Below, piece by piece: positions 30,166 to 41,900 of a DNA stretch of 64,000 bases (the first letter of the stretch is position 1; each line of letters begins with the position of its first letter). The translations under genes and the position numbers were made by a program. The stretch spans positions 19,737,337-19,801,336 of the forward strand of contig NC_049989.1 in NCBI RefSeq assembly GCF_000003815.2. Direction: 5' to 3'. A model generated the notes under the pieces. It worked only from the letters and a program-made list of their open reading frames with translations. It did not search any database and was not told where the DNA came from. The stretch is from Branchiostoma floridae (taxonomy: Eukaryota > Chordata > Leptocardii > Amphioxiformes > Branchiostomatidae).

Positions 30166-32400
30166 AAAACTTCATTAATAATTTTTAAGAAAACAGCTCA
30201 TGTCGAAGCTGTCATGCTTTTAGACAAAATGCCGAAAGTATAGAGCCAGTCTCTTCTTTTCTTTTGCATGTTTAGTTACCACTACATTTACCACTAAAAT
30301 TTTATTAGCTTGAAAAAAAATAGATATCAACCTCTGAACAATATTGAAATTGTTTTTGTACATTTAGTTAGACATCAATGCATAAACTTAAAAAGGAGCA
30401 ATTACATAAAGGCACGGGTGTGGTATACTAATCATGGGTTACGTGCAGCACGGTTTCCGGCTAACCTATTCATTATCCACTATCCTACAGTGCATTTATC
30501 TTATTACCTACTACCTACCTAGTCCCTATTTATCTTATTGGTGGTGAAATATTCCTGTAACTCTAGATGTACAATTCCTGTGTAATTTTCTGTCCCTACT
30601 TGTAGACTCTAATATTAGCAACGCTGCCTGAGAGTCTGTGTAATGTACATGTCACTTAATGTACATGTCCGAATAAATAGATAAATGACCTTAGTATTAT
30701 CTTATTTCTATATGGTGTTTACAGCTAGGACGTGCGGGACAGGGTTTCGGGATGAGATTCTTAGTCAAAGTCCCTTGTTTCAGATATCTAATCTGAAGAT
30801 GTCTGATCTTTAAAGATGTTAAAAGTCACATGAACGAACCCAAAACATCGTTGTATACATTATTCTACTGGCATACAATTTAATGCTCGTTTGCGAAAAG
30901 ATATAATGTAACAATTCTATGAAATAGTATGACTGTCTCTATATTTTCGACAGGCCTCTAACAATCTTGACGTTTGCAATTGCCAAACGAAAATAATAGA
31001 AGAACCTCATTGCACGGCAATTGTGCATTGTACAGTGTATAGCAACAACTATTACACAACGTACAAAATGGATGTAGAGAATAAGATTTAACATCCGAAT
31101 TGACATAACAATGAGGGCCAATGCAGTCTTTGATATAGTGTTACAATCGAGTATTATATAAGCTTCAGTGCATCGCAAAAAGAGCAGTTACTAAGTATGG
31201 AAAATAAAGAACAGGCGTGGTACTAATCATGGGCTACATGTTGTTTTCCGGTTGACCTATTTGTAACCCATCGTCCTTCACTGTGTGCATTCATTGCATT
31301 GTTGGTAAGACACTACTGTAACTATAGATGACCTTCTTTTGTTCTTGCGACCTCGGTTTCCATTCATACGCCTGACATCTTCACCAAATTAGAAACTGGT
31401 GCAATGATTCGTATTTCTAAGAAAGACGCCATTCAAAACTTTACTCTTTGCTCCGACGGCTGAAAAAGATGTTGTTGACCATCTTTGTAATAAAGAAGGG
31501 CAACACGTAACGTAAAAGGTCAAGGGTGATGCTTTTCTTGGAGAGTTAAAACAGTTTAATGAGGAATATAAATCTCTCTTTACTTATTTTAGTATCTGAA
31601 GTGTGGAAAATTTACCGAGTTAACACATAGCCGATTAGAATGCTCCTATCGCTGGCAGCATTACGTCTGTCTCACCGTTTGCTTTAACCGGTGACCAAAA
31701 CAATGGTCTGTGATGCGACTTTTGCATTATACAACACGAAATGTGTATATGACCAACAGTACATGGCTAATAATTCATAGCGCAAGATGACTGGTAGCGC
31801 TACGATAAAATGAAATTACTATTGTTTCCACTCAAATTTGTTCACAACACTTGTTCTTTTGTCATGCATCAGGTAATGTACTGAAATATTAGTATGCTTT
31901 GCGTTAATGGATTGTTTTTTGTTGCAAAAGGTCTGTTAATCATCCCCAAGGGACCGATTTTCATCACGAAGCACCGGTCGTTGTTCCGGCTTAGTGCATC
32001 ATAGCCTGTCTTTAAATTTTCAGGCAATGAAATGTTGATCACTTTTTCTGTGAATTGCACTACTGTTTCCTCATTCCTATGGTTGTATATTCTCATTGTT
32101 AACCACTGCTTTTCATGTACAAAAGACATCCACGATACTTCTAAAATATAATACAAAAGTTATGAAAATCATTTTCTAACCGATCAGTTGAACCTAGCAG
32201 GGTTAAATTGTGAGTTCAAACACGGAAATAATAGATGAGATAGAAAATTCACATATTGCTTTATGGAAGACTATGATAATACAAATAGAGCAATACAATG
32301 CTGTCTTTAGATTTAAGATAAAATGTGACAATTATAATTGATGGTAGTCGTCACTTCTAGGACCATGCAGATAATCATAAAATATTGTTGTTGTTGTTTT
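30166..32400. other. intergenic upstream of gene 2; one diverged duplication
   Basis: The text tactaatcatgggttacgtg...tttccggctaacctatt near 30425-30472 recurs with changes at 31221-31262, about 800 bases away. No gene is recognised. A 5' UTR exon and promoter of gene 2 are expected here because its ATG exon has its own splice acceptor. Confidence 0.4.
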
Positions 32401-32402
32401 AG

Positions 32403-32991
32403 CCCCAGCCCTTCAGCACCATGAAGCGGACAGCTGTGGTTGCCGTCCTTCTTTGTGCTCTTTTCGGTCAACAGTCAAGTTCGACAACACCCAGCCCTAC
32501 CCCAGCAACCAACACCACATCGCCGAGCGTTACCGAGTCCACGACGAACAACAACAACGCCACCCCGAGTGTTACCGAGTCCACCACGAACAGCAACAAC
32601 GCCACTCCGAGTGTTACCGAGTCTACCACGAACAGCAACAACGCCACTCCGAGTGTTACCGAGTCCACCACGAACAACAACAACGCCACTCCGAGTGTTT
32701 CCGGGTCATCCACGACTAACAACAACCCCACTCCGAGTGTTTCCGGGTCAACCACGACCAACAACAACCCCACTCCGAGTGTTTCCGGGTCAACCACGAC
32801 CAACAACAACCCCACTCCGAGTGTTTCCGGGTCAACCACGACCAACAACAACCCCACTCCGAGTGTTTCCGGGTCTACCACAACCAACAACATCCCGACC
32901 CCGCCTCCAAATTCCGGATCAGATTCAGGTTCAGGTTCGGGCTCAGGGACAGATTCGGAGTCGGGTTCGGGTTCTGGTGGTGGTGGTGACC
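32403..32991 (+). CDS. gene 2 ATG exon: signal peptide and repetitive stalk
   Basis: A pyrimidine tract and AG (32401-32402) stand 18 bases before the ATG, so this is probably exon 2 with 5' UTR upstream. After a leader ([11 protein letters not shown]) come nine exact 14-residue repeats from 32526 to 32903, four of type S-V-T-E-S-T-T-N and five of type S-V-S-G-S-T-T-T. A Ser-Gly/Asp tail follows, ending at donor GTACGT. The stalk is heavily O- and N-glycosylatable, and the S-G-S-G with nearby acids could carry glycosaminoglycan. Confidence 0.85.
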
Positions 32992-35900
32992 GTACGTTAA
33001 GGCTTTATTTCCGCTGATTGTACTACTGCAATTAATTACCTCCATGAAATGTCATGGAATGGAGGTTATATTTTCTGTTATGTGTCTCTGTCTGTGTAGA
33101 TGATTACTCAAGAACGGCTGGATGGATTGGTTTCATACTTGTTGTGTTGGTGGGGTGTGATGAAAGCTCGAATCGATGAGATCTTGGGAGCCGTATCTGT
33201 CGTTATAATCGATGTAATAATATCAGAAATCACCCCTATATTTGAGATATATTTGTACAGGTATCGTGCTGTATGTGTTTGTTAATGGGCTTAGCTGCAA
33301 GCAGATAGTGAGGTGACAGCTGTTTGGGGAACCCCCAGTAGTTTTATTTATGTCTGCTTAGGACTGTTTGAAATATTTGTAACAGTTGGCACAGTAGTTA
33401 CCTCCATGAAATGTCATGGAGGTTATATTTTCTGTTATGTGTCTCTGTCTGTGTACAAGATTACTCAAGAACGGCTGGATGGATTGGTTTCATACTTGTT
33501 GTGTTGGTGGGCTGTGATGAAAGCTCGGATCGATGTGATTTTGGGCGCCGTATCTGTCGTTATAATTGATGTAATAATATCAGAAGTCCCCCCTATATCT
33601 GCGATATATTGGAACAGGCATCGTGCTTTAAGTGTTTGTTAATGGGCTTAGCTCTAAGCAGATAGTGAGGTGATTTGTATGACAGCTGTTTGGGGAACCC
33701 CGAGTTTTTTTAATATGATAATTAGTTTTATTAATGTCTGCTTAGGATATCATGGAGATGTGAAGCGTAAGTATAATTGTAAGAAGTTGAGGTACATTTA
33801 ACGGTAATGCTTAACAGGTATGGATGTCTCACATACTGTACTGCTGATTTGAGTGACATGGTGATTAAAATGCCATTAGGTCCTCTCATCTTAGATGGGT
33901 TGGGTGTCAGAAGTTATATGTGCGATACAGATGTTCTGATTTCGTTATGTTAAGGGACAGCTGTTAGTTGTCTCTTTCGTAGCCAATGGTACTTGTTTTT
34001 TAGCAGACGGGGTTGGCGCCAAGTATTCATCTTACAGTTGATGTAGGCCTATCAGAGGAAAGTGTGCATCTCATTTTTGTACCGTGTGAACAGCTGATGT
34101 TATGACATATTGGTGGAAAATCAAATCACCATTTGACTGAAGTTGGCCACATCCCTTCTTCTTTCTGAGTTTCCCAACTTCCTCCCACCACACCGCTCTG
34201 AGGCACATAGTCGAACCTCAATAATGCTGACAACCTTAGACAGTTTAAATGCCAAACATCAAGCTTAAGGAACACCACGCTACCATATGCCGTCGACCTC
34301 TTAAACGCACATTACACAATTAAGTGTCACATTTTAATAATTACTAATCAGATGGACATCCTCTGTGTCATTAAATAAATACACCACTACTTTCCCATAA
34401 CATTTATAACCATTACTCTCAAATACAACCGACTATAAACATACATACCATCCACAAAAAAGCAATAAATATTTCATGGAGGTATGAGGTCCCCGAACTC
34501 TAGTTAATTATTATCATTGTATATGTTCATTGTGACCCACTGAATTCTAGAAGAAAACATCCAGGATTATATTAAGTTATAAAAAAGATTGACCATGCGA
34601 AAGTTTTGATCATAAAAACCATTAGCTCAAATATTCTAAACCCTAGCAAAGTTGTACCGTAATTTCAAACACCGAGAACAAAAATGAATTCACCCAAATT
34701 TTCGGACAGTCCAACTCCAAACTTTGTCGAAATATTAGCAATCACCGATTCTGTGACTGTTTCTTTTCGAAGAAACTACTACATTGAAAACGGATTCTTT
34801 TTTAAAAGCTACAAAGACATAGTGAAAAAATATCTTCCTCCAACAGAATAATAAGTAAACTAATGTTTATGTGACTACAATTGCCATAACCTTTCTTATC
34901 TCCTTTTTTTTCTAGCAGCAAACGTAGTTGTGCAAAAGACTGGGCCCAGCGGAACAGTAACCAGTCCGAACTACCCCAACTTATACCCGAACAGCCAGGA
35001 CTACCAGTACCTGATAACCGTCACTTCATCGAAAGTCATCCGCCTCACCTTCTCGGCGTTTAATGTGGAGAACAATTGGGATTTCGTCTATGTGTACGAT
35101 GGAAACGCAACCGACAGTGTGTTTCAATTAGGTAAGACAATGATTATATATGTGTGTGTAGTGAATAACAACTTTAGGTTTTTCGATGTAGGTTAGACAT
35201 CCAGGTAATAAGATGCACAAAAAAGTAGTTACTCAAGCAACTGGATATGGTTTTGGAAACGGTCAGACGTTTCAACTGGAATCCACCTGTTTTCGTCAGA
35301 GACACTGAAGTGATCTTCATTCCATAGTTAGAGCTATCAGGCTAAAATCTTGGGTGGAGAAACCCGGGCGGGCCTATAAGAGAGGCCGCTTTGGTTTCCT
35401 CGGGGACGTGCCTTGGGGGGCGCATTATGTATNNNNNNNNNNNNNNNNNNNNNNNNNNNNNNNNNNNNNNNNNNNNNNNNNNNNNNNNNNNNNNNNNNNN
35501 NNNNNNNNNNNNNNNNNNNNNNNNNNNNNNNNCTGTCGCTGGTCAAACCTTGTCCTGCCGAGTTTTTTTGTGGATCTAAACCTCCTATGCTGGTAAATTA
35601 ACCAGATCAGTACTAAAACTTGACCTTTTCTATGCTACTGCTGCAGACGTACCTCTCCAGTTGCAAGAAAGAAAGAGATTTCTTAATTCAGTTGTATAAC
35701 TAATTATCATTTTTCCTCAGTTCGACACACTGGTGATGACGTCCCACCCCCCGTGACGTCTACCAAGAGCACCATGCTGGTCCGGTTCACCTCCGACTAC
35801 AGCGTGGGCAGATCTGGGTTCCAGGCCACCTACACGGCTATATCTAAAGGTTTGGAATCAAGCTTATCTTTTTAAGTACATTGTGCGTTTTTAAAGGCCA

Positions 35901-38900
35901 ATGTTAGTTCATTTTCGATATTTTTCTATCACATATTCCAGAGCCAGTATGTGATAAGACCTGACGATATTCTACCCCAATGTCCGATTTATACCATAAT
36001 AGATGATGCGACAATGTCATTTTATTTATAATTGAGTGAATGGGAAATGGTTTGGGGTTTCAAAAATGTATGCAAATCCCAGATTTATGCTAATGACTGT
36101 GTAGGGTATTTGTACTAACGACCAGTATTTTTACAAGCATTGTTTACCATGCATGTCTTTCAACAATGGTTCTACATGGCTCAATGATTTGATAATTGGT
36201 TATGTGAGGCCACGCGCCATTCAATGTATAGAATAAGTTAACGGATTTCACGTATGACATCAGCAACATTTTAGATATCGTGTAACAGTGACAAAAAAGA
36301 TCGGGCGACACTTCAGAAGGGGGACCCTTGTGTATTGTAACAATTTATAATGCCTATTCTGTATTTCAGTGTATGCTAACTGCACAGTTGGCCAGTACCG
36401 TTGCGGAGACGGTGTGACGTGTATTGAGTCTTGGAAGCGGTGTAACGGAGAAACTGACTGTAGTGATGCGAGTGACGAGGGATCGTGTAGTAAGTTCTCC
36501 TTTTCATTACCTATTTTTTGCACGGTTATTTGTAGGAAACTATAGCATATCCATAGATATTTATCCCTTCTTTGGATGTTAAAATCCACGTGTCAGCATT
36601 GTATCTGTAATTTCTATACAACTATAGGTGCAGGCTTTTTTTAAACGTTTAAACGGGCCTATGGTGTTGAAATTGAATCTTTCAATCTGGTATCTTGAGT
36701 ACTGTCTTTAACAAAGCATTTACGGACAAAGAAGATAAATGGCGTGGGATTGTGTGCCGATAGGAATGATAGTTGATATGACTGAATCGATCAAAACTAT
36801 AGAGAATAGAGGTCATTAGTGTGCTGACAATCATTAGTTTAATCACAGTGCCATCACTTCTTTTCCGCAGATTGTGAAGGCATCCCTCCGTATTTCACCC
36901 TGTGCAGAGTCCTGTCCTACCCCAACGCTGGTTTGCCCAACCCGTTCAACCACGGCACGATCCAGGACGTTCAGAACGCGCCTCAGATCAGCGATCTCAC
37001 TGCGCTCATCAACACACAGTGTCACCCTGAGATCAACCAGCTGGTCTGCGCTCTTCTTCTGCCAAACTGCAACCAAACTCTAGGGTAAGATCACATTGTG
37101 CAGTGAATAACAGGATCTTAGTACACAACTGGGTTTCTTATTCAACTGAACTTTCGGTGACCACTTGTCACCTTCAGGATGGCAATTCTGACTGGTACAT
37201 CTGGCACTGCAGCGTAGGTGTCGCTTCTAACAGATGTGATCCTGTAAAGTATTTACATTATACACATACATAGTTACGTAAACAGGTGTGTTATTTACAT
37301 AGCTACTACCAAGTAACAGTGATAGCATTGGAAAAAGTCAATAAATGAAATAAATAAATAGACTTTATGCTTAATACTTTATACTTATATCTCTAGGAAA
37401 ATTACTAGATTATACACCAAATAAACTATAGTTCATTTATGGAAAACCGCTCTACATTGACGATCTGCATAATCAAATGTTTGAAACAAGCAGTGATCAG
37501 AGTACCACCAGCTTAGTAATGTTGTTACATGTTGTGTTTCACAGCCGCCACAAGCTCCCGTGCCGGTCTTGGTGTGAAGAGGTGCGGAAGTCCTGCTCGG
37601 GTCAGTCCACGCTACAATATCTGCCATCTTGTGGGATTTTTCCAAACTCCAGCTGCTACAACATCCCGCCATCAAGGAAGGGCGAAGGTACTAGTAATTG
37701 CACGCCGTATTTTGTAACATTTACATACAATTTACAAAATACTCTCTCTCTCTCCCATGATATATACAACTACAGAAGATTTAGCTATTAGCTATTCGAC
37801 CTCTGGTTCAACACATAAAATGCATATCGGACGTGACAGAAAGACAACAAAAACAATCACACTAAAGTCATATCAGATACATGTGCACATTATAATACCA
37901 TACAAAGTCAAAATCGACACCCTATGTCCGCCCTACAAATCACTGTGAACTTTCCCCCTTACCATAGCATACCGTTCGTTTGTCCTCTACTAGTGCAAGC
38001 CAGGGGGTGGGGGGTCTCAAACTTCAAGGGGTATGTACAGGGGGGTGTTAGAGTTTAACAATTGCCCATTTTTTTTTACCTCTGTACTTAGATAGATCAT
38101 CAACCATATTTCATAATGTGTATTTCATAAAGCTGGTATTAATGTCCCTCCCTACGTATATTGTAGATGCTACAGCGGGAATGGAGTAAACTACAGAGGA
38201 GACGAGAATACGTCGCTATCTGTATAATGAGAAATGTTTGCGATGGTTTTTCTCTTTGGCTCTTTCACCGCAAACACGAGACCACCCCCGAACACTCCAT
38301 TTTCTCCCTACAGCTTCACAATATCTCATCGTTTATTCGTCTTTGATTGCAGATGAGTGTTACAGGGGGAATGGAGTAAACTACAGAGGAGACGACAACA
38401 CGTCGCCATCCGGGAAGAACTGTGAGCGGTGGGACTTGGACACTCACAAAGCCTTGCTGGATAGGTACGAATGGGCAAACCTGGATGAAAACTTCTGTCG
38501 GAACCCTGACGGATGGGAGAGACCGTGGTGTTACGTCGAGGGGGGTTTCGAGGAATGCGACATCGTTCCTTGCGATGGTGCGTATGGAGAAGTCACGTAG
38601 TCCGATACGTTATGTGTTTATACCCCCTTTCCACTAGGACGGCGCCATCGCCACGCTGTCTAGTGGAAAGGGGGCCTCGGCTTCTATCCCTTTGCTGCCA
38701 GGAAATAGTCAAGCACACACAGGGACGTAATAGAACGTTGTATTCATATGAGTCGCTAGAGCTGAATTCCCCTGGCCCCAGTCCACATGCGTGGACTGTT
38801 CCATTGGTAAGGGGGTAAGAAATATATAAGCAATGTAACATTATGTGCTATTGTAAAGCTGAATTGCATGGCATAGTACATGCATAGTGGTGTATGAAAT

Positions 38901-41900
38901 AGACATGCGGCGTCGTGTGTGTTGTAACTTGTGGAGTGTCGGGCACAGAACTCACCAAACGCTTTTCATCTTGCAGTCGTTGGCTGCACGGATCCAGGCA
39001 AACCTACCTTCGGACAGAGGAGCCCTCTGCTGAAGTTCTACAAGGACGGAGATCGGATCACGTTCACCTGCGACAGAGGCTACAAGTTCAAGGTGGATTC
39101 TCCACCCAACAGGGCGCAGTGTATCGTCAACGGAACCACTGCAAAATGGTCCTCAAGCCTGCCTTACTGTGAAGGTAAATTCATAGTTTTATTTTCGTTG
39201 AATAGCCACGTGTGAATACAGTTTACTACAAGGAGGCGAGGGAAGGGGCAGATGATCTACGTAAGTCTGGACCAAGTCTCGTGCTCTCTCGCGAGACTAG
39301 GTCAGTCTGTGAAGAAGATGTACTGCAAGACATCGAAATTTGGTTAAATATCTCTTTGTCTTTAAAAACCGTCAATGTTTGAGGAATATTGTAGTACCAA
39401 CTTTTATTTTGGCTTACATGTTGGTTTGGCTGTTCAACTAGTCTGTGGCTGTTACAAATGACCAGCCCTGCTGAAAACAAAACATTATATAGACTATACA
39501 CTAAAGGTTTTTCGCATGGATAGAATAACAATCAATAGCGATTTTCTAAGTGTATAAGAGATATTGTATGGTTCCAGCTTTCAATGCCATCTAATGTACC
39601 TTGCAGTGGACCAAAAGTGGAAGCTGACAAAAGACGTCTTCAGCACTGAGGTGTACAACAAGGCATTCGCTCCATCAAAGGGCAAAAACATCAAAGTGCA
39701 TGCGTACATCGAAAACACCATCTCACTGGTAAGTTCCAGATACAAAGGCATAATTAACGTATCAAGATTAGTATGTCACTTTCGTTTGCTTGGTTTTTGT
39801 TGTATAGGAACAAAGGAAGCTCAACGCTGAAGGCAACTAAAAGAATTGAAAATTTTATGTTCAGAAAGTTAAAAAGATGTAAAAAAACAGAATAACAGAT
39901 ATTATCTAAAAATCCACATCAAAACCATATATAAGTACATATCATAGTGTACTTATCCTTCTCCAACTTTTTCAGGATGAAAAGAATGAGCAGATAATAA
40001 ATGCTGTGAAGATGGCATTGGTAAGTACAGCTTTTATCATCGATATCCTCCTCTGGTCAAGTTGCTGACACTCTGCCCCAATCCCTTGCTGACACTTTAC
40101 CCCCCCCCCCCCCCCCATCCCTATTCATTTCATATATAAATCGTGCTCTGTATGTGACTGAGGCTTTTCTACGCAATGCATGTTGCTGGTGCTGGGTCCT
40201 TTACGAAATTGGAAAATAAACTTAAACTTCCCATGAATACATTTTCCCTACATGATGATCAGAAGGATAATAATCAACTCGTTTGCATCAACATCGTCTT
40301 AACTTGTCTTACCCTTGTTTCATTTAGACTGCTAGAAATTGTATTCCTCTCTTTTGCATGTTAATTCATAGTCAGAATAAAAAACTTTCTCTTCAACTAG
40401 ATTACTTTTGCATAGCAATTCATAGTTAGGATATAAAAAAATCTTACTCTCCATCGAGATCTCTTCAGTTTCAGTGACTAAAGGTAGTGGATTTTACCTG
40501 AAACCTCTGAACGTTTCCAAAACCATATCCAGTTGTCTATAATGATCAACTGCTTTTTGGCGTATCTTATCACCTGGATGTCTAACCTTCATCGACGTAA
40601 TGACCAGAAGTTTGTTTAGAAGCAACCAAATCCACAAAATGCCATTATGAGTCCGTTGCAAACTTAGCACTTTACCATCTCGTGGTAGGAATGGAAGGAC
40701 GAGCGTTTGGAGTGGCAAGCGAATGAGTATGGTGGTCTGAGCTTCATCTACGTGAGTGACAAGACCATTTGGACGCCTGGATTGACGCTCAAACGGAAGT
40801 ACGTTAAGATATTGTTAGAACATTTACTTGAATACCGTTCAAAGGCTCAATGTATGACATCGAGAAGCTAAATTCGAAAGTTCTCAGACTGTTTTACATG
40901 CTGTTGAAACTTTGGTAAGGGCTGCCGGATTTGGCTTACCCGGTGCCAATCCCTGTTATAAAACAGGATACGTTGGGATATCAAGTCGACGACGGTGGTT
41001 TCAAATCGCAATGTTTTTGAGTTACTTTTATTTTTAACCACCGTCCGTCCACATGATATCCCTAACTAAATACCCTGCTTGAAAAACAACGGCTATAGGT
41101 TACCTCGTGGATTAAGGTAAACCAGCATTATAATATCTTATAGCAATGTGCGAAGAGGGCAAAAACAAACTTACAGATACCATAGCGATGAATACCAAGC
41201 TAGTTTTGTTTTGCAACGAACATTATTGCAGGCTATCTCCTTTTCGCAGAGGACTTTGCACTTTTTAATTTTCAATTATGATACCAGATTCGACCACAGC
41301 GTTGGTAAAAACAATCAATTTAGTCATGCCAAAAAATAGTTACTCTAACCTACATCGACGCAATTTAGTTGTAGATAACATCGGAACTGTTTCTGTCTTA
41401 CACAGCTTTGACACAGACTATACAGGCGGGTTCCCTTCAACTGACGTAAGAGTATCCAGCTCAGGAGAAGCCCACGCGACCTTGGAGTTCCTGGCCTCCA
41501 CCACCTGTGACTTGGACCCGTTCCTGTTTCCGCAGGACAACATGACATGTCCCGTCTGCTTAAAGGGAGGGCCTGAAACCGTTATAGGTACTTCTAGAGT
41601 CTGAATACGACCAGAAAATAAGCTACAGTGTATGAAGTAGTATAAATGGATTTCTTTTTTCTTACTTCCATCAATGTTCGTCACTCGTCAGGTTTAAAAA
41701 CAACAGATCTGCTCAGGAATTTTTCCCTTTTAAAAACACTTTACTGAAACGTATTCCTAATTAATGTAAGGCTCACCAGTACAAACAAGTTTATGTATCT
41801 AAAAGAAAGATAAGAAATTCTATGGACAGTAGACAAATGTATTTTCTCAACAATTTCAGTATAAGTTTCAGCCGGTAGGCAAGTAGTTGTCGCGATTTCT

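Noticed and set aside
32468-32893. Long minus-strand open frame of repeated [10 protein letters not shown] units
   Set aside because: It is the exact antisense of the gene 2 stalk minisatellite; the repeat length is a multiple of three, so the frame stays open by chance.
35354-35601. Open frames across N
   Set aside because: They cross an assembly gap of unknown length.
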